From contig NZ_JACHGW010000004.1 in assembly GCF_014202505.1 (NCBI RefSeq), positions 802,048-866,047 on the forward strand: 64,000 nucleotides of DNA, given 5' to 3'. This DNA is from Armatimonas rosea (lineage in GTDB: Bacteria > Armatimonadota > Armatimonadia > Armatimonadales > Armatimonadaceae). Below are positions 23,724 to 31,923 of this stretch, in pieces; position 1 is the first letter of the stretch; each line of letters begins with the position of its first letter. The position numbers were made by a program, and so were the translations under genes. The notes below the pieces were generated by a model. That model was given only the letters and a program-made list of their open reading frames with translations. It was not told where the DNA came from and did no database searches.

Positions 23724-24390
23724 GGAGCACCTCCCGCTTCAGGCGATAGCCCTGCCCACGGACCGTCTCGATACGCTCCCGCCCCAGCTTCTGGCGCAGA
23801 TAGCCGATATAGACATCGACCACATTGGAGTCCGGCTCACTTCCCGTCTCCCAGACATGCTCCCAGAGCTGGGTGCGGCTGATGGTCCGCTCGGGCTGGA
23901 AGGCCAGGTACTCCAGGAGCTGGTACTCACGAGTGGTCAGGGTCACGGGCACTCCCGCGCGCTGAACAGCACGGGTATTGGTGTCGATCTCGAGCTCCTC
24001 AAAGACCAGGACGGGCGGCGTGCGCGCACTGAGAGTCCGCCGCAGGAGCGCACGAATCCGGGCGAGTAGCACCTCGAAGGCAAAGGGCTTGACCAAGTAG
24101 TCATCGCCCCCCTGGTCCAGCCCGGCTACCAGGTCAGCGGTGGCGTCCCGTGCAGTCAGAAAGAGAATCGGGCTTGTCACCCCCGCACGGCGCCACTGCT
24201 GGCAGAGCGTGAAGCCGTCTTTACCGGGAAGCATGACATCCAGGACGATCAGATCGTAGCTCTGGAGGGCAACCGCCTCCTCTGCGGAGCGGGCATCCCG
24301 CGCGATATCCACCGCGTAGCCCTCCTCCACGAGCCCACGCTGGAGAAAGGCCGCCCCTCGCACTTCGTCTTCTACCACCAGCAGCTTCAT
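23716..24390 (-). CDS. OmpR/PhoB-type response regulator
   Basis: A 224-residue regulator with a receiver domain (acid pocket E7-D8, phospho-acceptor D51 in LIVLDVMLPGKDG, T and K residues in FLTARD and DYLVKPF) and a winged-helix DNA-binding domain (LTTREYQLLEYLAFQPERTISRTQLWEHVW, then NVVDVYIGYLRQKLG). It is the first gene of the pair with the kinase. A TATCCT box six bases before the ATG points to a leaderless transcript, and no Shine-Dalgarno is seen. Confidence 0.95.
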   Translation of the reverse strand: MKLLVVEDEVRGAAFLQRGLVEEGYAVDIARDARSAEEAVALQSYDLIVLDVMLPGKDGFTLCQQWRRAGVTSPILFLTARDATADLVAGLDQGGDDYLVKPFAFEVLLARIRALLRRTLSARTPPVLVFEELEIDTNTRAVQRAGVPVTLTTREYQLLEYLAFQPERTISRTQLWEHVWETGSEPDSNVVDVYIGYLRQKLGRERIETVRGQGYRLKREVLHG

Positions 24391-24396
24391 ACTCTT

Positions 24397-24402
24397 AGGA
24401 TA
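24397..24402 (-). promoter_or_regulatory. -10 box of a probable leaderless promoter for the two-component pair
   Basis: GGTATCCT on the minus strand followed by AAGAGT and the ATG at 24390. It is adjacent to a plus-strand TACACT box at 24411-24416 that points toward the GH116 gene, so the two promoters are back to back. Confidence 0.55.
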
Positions 24403-24410
24403 CCCCGTGG

Positions 24411-24416
24411 TACACT
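24411..24416 (+). promoter_or_regulatory. -10 box in front of the GH116 gene
   Basis: GGTACACT, then 13 bases to the ATG at 24430. The leader would be only about 6-7 bases, with no Shine-Dalgarno. Confidence 0.45.
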
Positions 24417-24429
24417 CTCCCCAAAAACC

Positions 24430-26841
24430 ATGACCGACACCCCGCTACCCCACCCCATTCCCGCCGAGAAGAACCTCAGCCCCGTCTGGCTCCAGAGCCT
24501 CACCGCGCGGGGCGAGCCGACTGTCTACGACAAGTCAAAAGGCGAGCTCCGCTACATCGGGATGCCGGTCGGGGGGATCGCCTGCGGGCTGCTTTATCTG
24601 GGCGGCGATGGCAAGCTCTGGCTCTGGGATATCTTTAACCTGCCCAAGGAGGGGGTTATCCCGCGCTCCGTGGAGGTCCCCATGGCGGTCTGGCTGGGGA
24701 GCAGCACGTTCCAGGCACGCGATGGTGGCGGCTATGTCGTGCCCTATGCCCAGGAATCGCCGCTCCAGCAGGGCTTTGTGCTAAGGGTAGTAGACGGCGT
24801 TGAGCGGTCTCTTGACCAGCATGGCTGGAGCGACGTGAGCTTTCAAGGCCAGTACCCGGTCGGCACCGTGCGCTACACCGACCCAGCCTGCCCGGTGCAG
24901 GTTCAGCTAGAGGCCTTCTCCCCGTTTATCCCGCTCAACCTTGATGACTCCAGCCTCCCGGCGACCGTCTTGCGCTTCACGCTCACCAACACCAGCGCGG
25001 CTTCGGTGGAGGCGACTCTTGTCGGCTTCTTGGAGAACGCCGTGGGGCACTACACCGCCCCAGCGGGCAGACGGCGCAACACCGCGGAGGGGGAGCTACT
25101 GGTCTGCCGCCTCGAGAGCCCGACCGATCCCACGGCCCACGATATCGGGACCCTGGCACTCGCCTGCCTGGGTGCGACCCGTGCGACCGCGCAGGTCGAT
25201 ACCCCGGGTGCCACGCGGCCCGTGGGTGCCCTGGAGCGGACCCTGACACTGGCTCCGGGCTCGTCGGAGACCGTGACATTTATACTGGCCTGGCACTTCC
25301 CCAACAACCTCCACCTACCCGTCCCCGATGCCAAGACCGGCAACCACTACGCCACACGCTTCGCCGATGCCGCTGCGGTCGTGGGCTATGTCAAAGAGAA
25401 CCTGGAGCGTCTGAGCCACGACACGCTCCTCTGGCGGGATACCTGGTACGACTCCACCCTCCCCTACTGGTTCCTCGACCGCGCCCTTGCCAGTGCCAGC
25501 ACGCTCGCCACGACCACCCTGTTTCGGCTCGGCACCGGTCGCTTCTGGGCCTGGGAGGGAATTGGCTGTTGCCCGGGAACCTGCACCCATGTCTGGCACT
25601 ACGCCCAAGCACCGGGCCGCCTCTTCCCCGAGCTGGAGCGGGAGCTACGGGAGCAGGTAGACTTTGGGGTGGGCTTCGACCCCGAGACCGGGATGGTGCG
25701 GCACCGCGCGGAGGGAAGTGCTCCGGCAATCGACGGCCAGTGTGGGCGGATTCTGGGAGTACTTCGGGAGCACCAGATGTCGCCGGACAGTGCCTTCTTA
25801 ACGCGGCTGTGGCCACGAGTGAGGCGGGCGCTTGAGTACCTCATGGCCCACGACACCGACCAGGATGGCCTGCTCGACGGGGCCCAGGAGAACACGCTTG
25901 ATGCAGCTTGGTACGGCAAGATCGCCTGGCTCAGCTCACTCTACGCCGCCGCGCTCCGTGCGGGAGAGGCCCTGGCAACCGAGCAGGGCGAGCCCGACTT
26001 TGCCGCGCTCTGCGCCGCCCGTGCCGCCCAGACCCAGGCAGCGCTGGAGGGCGAGCTCTTCAACGGGGAGTACTTTATCCAGAAGCCCGAGCCGGGCCGT
26101 GAGGGGGCGCTGGGCACCTACTCCACCTGCCACATCGACCAAGTACACGGCCAGTCGTGGGCGTGGCAGGTCGGGCTGGGCCGTGTCCTGGATCGGGAGA
26201 AGACCGTCACGGCGCTCCGGGCTCTCTACAAGTACAACTTCGCACCCGATATCGGCCCCTTTCGGCAGCGCAACCGTGCGGGGCGTCCCTACGCCCTACC
26301 GGGGGAGGCGGGGCTGATCATGGCGACCAACCCGGGAAACGTCGACGGTGCCTTTGGCAATGTGAGCGACTGGCAGTACGGCTACTTCAACGAGTGCATG
26401 TCGGGCTTTGAGCACCAAGCGGCCAGCCACATGATCGCGGAGGGCCTGGTCACCGAGGGGCTGACGGTCACCCGCGCCATCCACGAGCGCTACCACGCAA
26501 AGCGCCGCAACCCCTACAACGAGGTCGAGTGCAGCGATCACTACGCACGGGCGATGGCCAGCTACGGCTCCTTTATCGCGCTCTGTGGGTTTGCCTACCA
26601 CGGCCCCGATGGCACGCTAAGCCTTGATCCGAGGCTCCCAGGTGATTTCCGCGTTCCTTTCACCAGTGCCGAAGGCTGGGGAACGCTTGAGAGCAAGGCG
26701 GGCGTGTCCACGCTCTCGCTCCGCTGGGGCCGGCTTCGCCTGACGGCCCTCACGGTTCGTGGTCACCGCACAACCTTCTCCCCTCCTCTCCTCTTGACCC
26801 CTGGTACAAGCTACAGTATCCCTGACAATACAGCGCACTAG
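24430..26841 (+). CDS. GH116-family glycosidase (GBA2-like)
   Basis: An 803-residue enzyme of the GH116 family (non-lysosomal glucosylceramidase type; DUF608 catalytic part). The N-terminal beta-sandwich (about 20-300) starts with RYIGMPVGGIACGLLYLGGDGKLW, and the (alpha/alpha)6-barrel follows with GCCPGTCTHVWHYAQ, NTLDAAWYGKIAW, STCHIDQVHGQSWAWQ and SDWQYGYFNECMSGFEHQ. Bacterial members hydrolyse beta-glucosides or beta-xylosides. No signal peptide is present, so substrates are probably short imported glycosides. Exact catalytic residues are not assigned here. It lies divergent to the two-component pair, which may regulate it. Confidence 0.92.
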   Translation: MTDTPLPHPIPAEKNLSPVWLQSLTARGEPTVYDKSKGELRYIGMPVGGIACGLLYLGGDGKLWLWDIFNLPKEGVIPRSVEVPMAVWLGSSTFQARDGGGYVVPYAQESPLQQGFVLRVVDGVERSLDQHGWSDVSFQGQYPVGTVRYTDPACPVQVQLEAFSPFIPLNLDDSSLPATVLRFTLTNTSAASVEATLVGFLENAVGHYTAPAGRRRNTAEGELLVCRLESPTDPTAHDIGTLALACLGATRATAQVDTPGATRPVGALERTLTLAPGSSETVTFILAWHFPNNLHLPVPDAKTGNHYATRFADAAAVVGYVKENLERLSHDTLLWRDTWYDSTLPYWFLDRALASASTLATTTLFRLGTGRFWAWEGIGCCPGTCTHVWHYAQAPGRLFPELERELREQVDFGVGFDPETGMVRHRAEGSAPAIDGQCGRILGVLREHQMSPDSAFLTRLWPRVRRALEYLMAHDTDQDGLLDGAQENTLDAAWYGKIAWLSSLYAAALRAGEALATEQGEPDFAALCAARAAQTQAALEGELFNGEYFIQKPEPGREGALGTYSTCHIDQVHGQSWAWQVGLGRVLDREKTVTALRALYKYNFAPDIGPFRQRNRAGRPYALPGEAGLIMATNPGNVDGAFGNVSDWQYGYFNECMSGFEHQAASHMIAEGLVTEGLTVTRAIHERYHAKRRNPYNEVECSDHYARAMASYGSFIALCGFAYHGPDGTLSLDPRLPGDFRVPFTSAEGWGTLESKAGVSTLSLRWGRLRLTALTVRGHRTTFSPPLLLTPGTSYSIPDNTAH

Positions 26842-27345
26842 CCCTTCGTCAAAAGTCATTTTTTGCACAGCAGGGGGCAAAGAAGCACTTGTTGGTTACA
26901 AGCTGATTGAAACATTCAAAAACTGGGTATTGGCAAACCCCATGCATACATCGACTCTGAGAGTTTCATAGAATCTCATAGTTATAGACCATGTCTAGCC
27001 AAAACCTTAAGATCAGCCCACTCTAAATCTGTCAGAATCAACGAAACTCATAAAAACAGGCACCATTATAGATTGTGTTCCCTAGTCTGACACTCCGTAA
27101 ATCATGAGCTCCCTTGCCAATCTCTATCAAGAACACACAGGTAATAAAACGGGCAAGTTACATTTACTTTCCCTCCATTACAAGGAGCTTGTTGATACCT
27201 TTTTTTGGTGTAGATATTTCCAATTGCCTCCGAGTTTTTTTGCCTCTTCCAATCAACTCTATACCACCTCTTCGGTTATGAACCGGCAGAGTGGACTAAG
27301 CTTATCGGACTACGATAGCTTCGCGAAGCGGAGAGTGTCCCCCTC
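26842..27345. other. AT-rich intergenic stretch with one doubtful small ORF
   Basis: About 500 bases with clearly lower GC than the surroundings. The only candidate gene is a plus-strand frame at 27104-27349 (81 codons, starting MSSLANLYQEH). It ends in an ATGA overlap with the glycosyltransferase start, but it has no recognisable domain and no Shine-Dalgarno. No mobile-element ends or tRNA were seen. It might be a scar of foreign DNA or hold regulation for the glycosyltransferase. Confidence 0.5.
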
Positions 27346-27349
27346 ATGA
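27104..27349 (+). CDS. Doubtful small ORF upstream of the glycosyltransferase
   Basis: An 81-residue frame, aromatic in its centre (ELVDTFFWCRYFQLPPSFF) and serine-rich after it. It overlaps the next start codon by four bases. The composition is not that of a transmembrane or secreted protein. It is kept because of the overlap only. Confidence 0.2.
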   Translation: MSSLANLYQEHTGNKTGKLHLLSLHYKELVDTFFWCRYFQLPPSFFASSNQLYTTSSVMNRQSGLSLSDYDSFAKRRVSPS

Positions 27350-28515
27350 TAGCCGTTATTTTGTTCTGGGCTGCCTGGGGAATGATTGTCTATTCCTATG
27401 TACTGTTTCCTATAATTCTTGCCGCCATTGCAAACCGCTTCGGGAGCTCGCCCGCAGAGCCTTCCCCCTTGACCACGGAACCGCTCCCCGACAACTTTCC
27501 CAAAGTGGCCATGGTGGTCGCCGCCTACAATGAAGAGGCCGTCCTCACCGAAAAGCTCAGAAACACCTGGGCTCTCGACTACCCTGCGGATCGCTTTTCT
27601 CTCGTGGTAGGCTCCGATGGCTCTGCGGATGCAACCGCAACAATTCTTAAGGCCTGCCACGATCCACGGCTCCACGCGTTTATCTTCACCACACGCCGAG
27701 GGAAAATATCTGTCCTCAATGAGATTATCGGAAATATCGGCACGGAGATCGATGCGGAGATCATCATCATGTCCGATGCAAACACAATGTTTGCAAAAGA
27801 CGCGATTAAGAAGCTAGTACGTCATTTCCAAAACCCAAAAGTAGGCTGTGTCAGTGGCGAGATTAGCCTAGAGCAAGAAGGAGGGGTTTCCGGGGAAGGC
27901 CTTTATTGGAAATACGAAGGCTGGATCAAGCGTAACGAAGGAAAACTAGGCTTCCTCATTGGCTGTAACGGTGGCATCTTCGCTCTACGACGAGAGCTGT
28001 ACGAGCCACTTCCCTCGTCCATCATCATTGAAGACTTTGTCATGACAATGAAGATCCTAGAAAAAGGCTGGCGTGTCGAGTTCGAGCCGGAAGCACGAGG
28101 TGTCGAGCCCCCTTGTGCGACCTCCAAAGCGGAGATGATTCGTAAGATCCGAATTGGTGCAGGAAACTTCCAGGCCCTCACAGTGATCCCCAAGCTCTTG
28201 TCGCCACGCTACGGGCTTCGCTCCTTTGCCTATTGGGGCCATAAAGTGCTGCGCTGGTTTGTCCCGTTCTTTTTCTTGATCGCTGTCCTTGCCAATATCC
28301 TTCTTCTACAGCAACCATTTTATGTAGCCTTACTATTGCTACAACTATCTGGCGTAGCTATTTCTCTCTATTCTTATAGAACTAGAAACCCACGACGATT
28401 GCCTAAGTGGACCAAACCAATTAGCTATTTTTACATCATGAACTATGCCATCCTCTGCGGATTTTCACGACATGTACGAGGAACCCAAAAAGTCACTTGG
28501 GATAAGGCCCCATAG
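27346..28515 (+). CDS. GT2-family glycosyltransferase (membrane-bound)
   Basis: A 389-residue family-2 processive-type glycosyltransferase. An N-terminal membrane segment (AVILFWAAWGMIVYSYVLFPIILAAI) is followed by the catalytic domain: MVVAAYNEEAVL, VVGSDGSADAT, MSDANTMF (DxD-like), IIEDFVMTMKI and the acceptor motif region with TSKAEMIRKIRIGAG in place of QxxRW. C-terminal helices (VPFFFLIAVLANILLL and on) complete the membrane part. Such enzymes extend extracellular polysaccharide or add sugars to lipids. It sits in an AT-richer island, with codon usage different from its neighbours, which suggests acquisition. Confidence 0.9.
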   Translation: MIAVILFWAAWGMIVYSYVLFPIILAAIANRFGSSPAEPSPLTTEPLPDNFPKVAMVVAAYNEEAVLTEKLRNTWALDYPADRFSLVVGSDGSADATATILKACHDPRLHAFIFTTRRGKISVLNEIIGNIGTEIDAEIIIMSDANTMFAKDAIKKLVRHFQNPKVGCVSGEISLEQEGGVSGEGLYWKYEGWIKRNEGKLGFLIGCNGGIFALRRELYEPLPSSIIIEDFVMTMKILEKGWRVEFEPEARGVEPPCATSKAEMIRKIRIGAGNFQALTVIPKLLSPRYGLRSFAYWGHKVLRWFVPFFFLIAVLANILLLQQPFYVALLLLQLSGVAISLYSYRTRNPRRLPKWTKPISYFYIMNYAILCGFSRHVRGTQKVTWDKAP

Positions 28516-28561
28516 TCACCGATATTAGAGCAAAAGCGAATCAAGAAAAGAGCATGCCTTC

Positions 28562-28999
28562 ATGAAAACTATCGCTACTACCTTTGATGAAAACAAGGCA
28601 AGAGCCATTGTCGCCGCCTGCCAGCAACGGATCGAGGTAGAGCCGGACGATACCGCCAATCGCCTACAGCTCGCATGGTGCTTACTGACTTGGGCATTCT
28701 ACCAGTCGGGGCAAGAGAGCGGTGCGAGTCCTAGGAAAACGGCCTCCTTGAAAAAGTGTCGCGATCCCCACGATGTAACGGCACAGGGCTCACAGGTCAT
28801 GCTCTTTCATGGGCTACGCCAAGCGCTCATTGTCGCAGAGCTCTCAACCAACCCGAACGAGCACCTCGAAGTCAGCAACCTGATCAACCTCGCGACCTTG
28901 TTTGGGAACACCAATATCGTCGAGAAATCCTACCGAGAGAACGACCTTATCCTGTCTGAGATTGTCTGGGACATGCGGCACAACCTCGATAAGGTGTAG
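28562..28999 (+). CDS. Hypothetical protein next to the glycosyltransferase
   Basis: A 145-residue protein that I do not recognise. It begins MKTIATTFDENKARAIVAACQQRIEVEPDDTANRLQLAWCLL, reminiscent of one TPR-like helical pair, and the rest is also helical (FHGLRQALIVAELSTNPNEHLEVSNLINLATLFGN). No signal peptide or membrane segment. It follows the glycosyltransferase by 46 bases on the same strand and shares its lower GC, so it may have arrived with it. Confidence 0.6.
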   Translation: MKTIATTFDENKARAIVAACQQRIEVEPDDTANRLQLAWCLLTWAFYQSGQESGASPRKTASLKKCRDPHDVTAQGSQVMLFHGLRQALIVAELSTNPNEHLEVSNLINLATLFGNTNIVEKSYRENDLILSEIVWDMRHNLDKV

Positions 29000-29082
29000 C
29001 GCAGTCGGAGTGTTTTTCCCCGGTCATGCCCGTAATCTCCGGGCCTGAGGCCCATTCCCTCGTCCTGAGGAGTGTCGTCTGA

Positions 29083-29088
29083 TATAAT
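29083..29088 (+). promoter_or_regulatory. -10 box upstream of secDF
   Basis: TATAAT about 42 bases before the secDF start; the transcript would have a leader of roughly 35 bases with an AAGGTAG ribosome-binding site near the TTG start. No good -35 was found. Confidence 0.5.
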
Positions 29089-29130
29089 GCGCCTTTGGTG
29101 CCTGCCAATTCAGGTACAAGGTAGAACGCG

Positions 29131-31767
29131 TTGAAACCCAGACAATTAGCTCTTCTCGTCTTCGTACTCGCCCTGCTGGCCGCAGCTGTGACGCTAGCGC
29201 CGCTCGTGGCTCCCAATAGCGCCTTTGGAAAGAAAGTGTCCCCCAAGCTGGGCCTTGATATCCAGGGCGGTGCCCGTGTTGTCTTGGAGGCAGATCTCAC
29301 GACCTTGCCCAAGGGACAGAAATGGGACGAGGACACTCGTGCCTCGGTTCTGCGGACACTCGACAACCGTGTCAATGCCAATGGGGTCGCCGAGCCCGTG
29401 ATCACCCCCAAGGGCGAGGCACAGTTCGTGGTCGAGATCCCCGCGGTAAAGAACGAGAAAGACATCGTCGACCAGCTCCAGAGAACCGCACAGCTTGAGT
29501 TCTACTACAGCCCCGACTGGTACTCCGCCGAGAAGAACAAGCTCGGGCGCTATGCCTTCAAGACCGCGGAGGATGGCTCGCGCGAGAGCTTCGAGATCCA
29601 CGACAACACCACCAACAAGACCTTCCGCGATCCCTTCCACATCTTGGGCGCGCTCCGCCAGCTGGTCGACGCCGGAGAGCGTGCCAATGCCGCCCCCGTT
29701 GCGCTGCCCGCACCGCTCAATAGCCTGGGCTCTTTTTCGGGCCTAGAGACTGTCAAGGTTCAGGAGAGCGACAAGGCGGCCATGTCCGCTCTCGCCGATG
29801 AGCTGGGCCAGTTCAATGCCTTCCTGGCGGCCGCACGAAAAGAGCTCGCGGGCTCCGATCTGGTTCCAGGACGCGCCCGTGCGAGCTTTGGAAACGGCAC
29901 CAACGCCATTGTCGAGCTGGAGTTCAATAGTGTGGGGCAGGAGAAGTTCGCCAACTTCACCAAGGCACACACCGATGAGATCCTGATGATCTTCCTCGAT
30001 GGCCGCATCCTCAGCGCCCCTCGAATCAACGACCCCATCACCGACGGGCGGGCGCAGATCTCCCCCTTCCCCACCCTTAAAGTGGCCAAGGAGCTCTCCG
30101 ACTACCTCAATGGTGGTGCGCTCCCTGTCTCCCTGAAGATTGTCCAGCAGCAGAGCCTTGAGGCGACCCTGGGCAAAGATGCAGTCAAGAGCGGCCTGAC
30201 CGCAGGCGTTGTCGCGCTCCTTCTTGTGGGCGTCTTTATGATCGCCATCTACCGCCTCCCGGGCTTTGTGGCGGTCTGTGCGCTCCTGCTCTACACCCTC
30301 TTCACCTACGCGGTCTTCGTCCTGATCCCGGTGACCTTCACCCTCCCCGGAATCGCGGGCTTTATCCTCTCCGTGGGAATGGCGGTCGATGCCAATATCC
30401 TGATCTTCGAGCGCACCAAAGAGGAGCTCAAGGCGGGCAAGAACCTCAAGCTGGCGATCACCGCGGGCTTCCAGCGCGCCTTCTCCGCCATCTTCGACTC
30501 CAACATGTGTACCGCGGTTACCAGCCTCCTGCTCTACCAGCTGGGCAACGGTAGTGTCCGTGGGTTTGCGCTTACCCTGATGATCGGGGTGGCGCTCTCG
30601 ATGTTCACCGCCATCACGGTCACCCGCTCCTTCCTGCTCCTGCTGGTCGGCGACAACAAGACCGTCAATATGGAGGCTTGGGGGGTCAACAACCTCTGGC
30701 GTCCGCACTACCGCGTGATCGCCAACCGCTTCAAGTGGTACTTCCTCTCGCTCGCCATTATCGTCCCTGGCATCGCCTTTGCCGTGCTGGGTGGCTTCAA
30801 GCAAGGCATTGAGTTCACGGGCGGCTCCGAGCTCACCCTGAAGTTTGCCAAGTCCGTCACCCGCGCCGAGGTCGAGAGCGCTGCCAACGCGGCCGGCTTT
30901 AAAGAGGCCGCGGCCCAGATCGCCGGCGACAACACCGTCCTGCTGCGCCTCCCCACCGAGGCGGGCAAGCAGGAGATGAACGCCAACGAGGCCGATGCCC
31001 TGGTCGAGAAGCTCAAGACCACCTTCCCCGGTGTCACCAAGGGCGGCTTTGAGCGAATCGGGGCCTCGATCTCCAAGGAGCTCACCCGCAACGCGCTCTC
31101 GTCGATCACGCTCTCATCGGCGTTTATCGTCCTGTATCTTGCGTTCCGCTTTGCAATTGGCGGCTTCAAGAACGGTCTCAAGTTCGGTGTCTCCGCGATT
31201 ATCGCGATGCTCCACGATATCGCGGTCCTGATTGGAGTCTTCTGCTTCCTGGGCTGGCTGCTCAACTGGAAGATCGACTCGCTGTTCTTAACCGCGGCGC
31301 TCACCGTTGTCGGCTTCTCGGTCCACGACACGATCATCATCTTCGACCGCATCCGGGAGAACCTCCAGCACCGTGGGGAGAAGGCCAACCTGGGCAACCT
31401 GATCGACGACTCGATCAACGAGACCTTTGCCCGCTCGCTCTTTACCAGCGGCACGGTCGTGCTCACTCTCCTGGCGCTTCTGATCTTTGGGGGCTCGGTG
31501 ATCCGCCCGCTGAACGCCGCGCTCCTGGTGGGAATCCTCTCGGGCACCTACTCGTCGATCTTCAACGCCGCCCCGATGGTCTTTGACTGGCAGCGCAAGT
31601 TCGGCAAGCACGGCCAGGGTCTCGCCGAGGTTAAGGACGGTAAAGACGGTAAGGATAGCGATGGCCCTGCGCCCTCCGCTTCCCAAGCGCCCTCTGCAGC
31701 CAGTGCTGAGGACAAGCCCGAGCGCTCCGGTACCTGGGCGCAGGGCCCTCGTCCTAAGCGCAAGTAG
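29131..31767 (+). CDS. secDF: Fused protein translocase subunit SecDF
   Basis: An 878-residue SecD-SecF fusion, which uses the proton gradient to pull exported proteins out of the SecYEG channel. The SecD half has the first membrane helix (LALLVFVLALLAAAVTLAPL), the GLDIQGGARVVLEA motif, the large P1 domain, and helices ending with AGFILSVGMAVDANILIFERTKEE. The SecF half has GIEFTGGSELTLKF and GFSVHDTIIIFDRIREN. The start is TTG preceded by an AAGGTAG ribosome-binding site. The last about 45 residues are charged and low complexity (KDGKDGKDSDGP and on). A palindromic repeat with a T-run ends the transcript. Confidence 0.96.
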   Translation: MKPRQLALLVFVLALLAAAVTLAPLVAPNSAFGKKVSPKLGLDIQGGARVVLEADLTTLPKGQKWDEDTRASVLRTLDNRVNANGVAEPVITPKGEAQFVVEIPAVKNEKDIVDQLQRTAQLEFYYSPDWYSAEKNKLGRYAFKTAEDGSRESFEIHDNTTNKTFRDPFHILGALRQLVDAGERANAAPVALPAPLNSLGSFSGLETVKVQESDKAAMSALADELGQFNAFLAAARKELAGSDLVPGRARASFGNGTNAIVELEFNSVGQEKFANFTKAHTDEILMIFLDGRILSAPRINDPITDGRAQISPFPTLKVAKELSDYLNGGALPVSLKIVQQQSLEATLGKDAVKSGLTAGVVALLLVGVFMIAIYRLPGFVAVCALLLYTLFTYAVFVLIPVTFTLPGIAGFILSVGMAVDANILIFERTKEELKAGKNLKLAITAGFQRAFSAIFDSNMCTAVTSLLLYQLGNGSVRGFALTLMIGVALSMFTAITVTRSFLLLLVGDNKTVNMEAWGVNNLWRPHYRVIANRFKWYFLSLAIIVPGIAFAVLGGFKQGIEFTGGSELTLKFAKSVTRAEVESAANAAGFKEAAAQIAGDNTVLLRLPTEAGKQEMNANEADALVEKLKTTFPGVTKGGFERIGASISKELTRNALSSITLSSAFIVLYLAFRFAIGGFKNGLKFGVSAIIAMLHDIAVLIGVFCFLGWLLNWKIDSLFLTAALTVVGFSVHDTIIIFDRIRENLQHRGEKANLGNLIDDSINETFARSLFTSGTVVLTLLALLIFGGSVIRPLNAALLVGILSGTYSSIFNAAPMVFDWQRKFGKHGQGLAEVKDGKDGKDSDGPAPSASQAPSAASAEDKPERSGTWAQGPRPKRK

Positions 31768-31770
31768 CTC

Positions 31771-31858
31771 GGGGGATAAAATCCCCGGCATAACGTTGGG
31801 AGCGTCCCGTGGACGCGCGGAGCCGTCGTGTTCTCCGCGTCCTCGGGGCGCTCTTTTT
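31771..31858 (+). terminator. Palindromic repeat copy B, acting as secDF terminator
   Basis: A small hairpin GGGGATAAAATCCCC at 31771-31785 is followed by the larger stem: GAGCGTCCCGTGGACGCG (from 31800) pairs with CGCGTCCTCGGGGCGCTC (to 31853), then five T. The same family occurs at 2756-2872 and 43682-43735. The T-run makes this copy a likely Rho-independent terminator. Confidence 0.75.
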
Positions 31859-31923
31859 GCGGAGCTAGGAAATTTGTTTTCTGGCTTTCCGCCCTGTGCA
31901 CCGCGTCCGGAGTACGAACTCTA

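Noticed and set aside
29743..30804. A 353-codon antisense frame opposite secDF
   Set aside because: SecDF is unmistakable on the other strand; the antisense product is acidic/Gly-rich with no recognisable domain.
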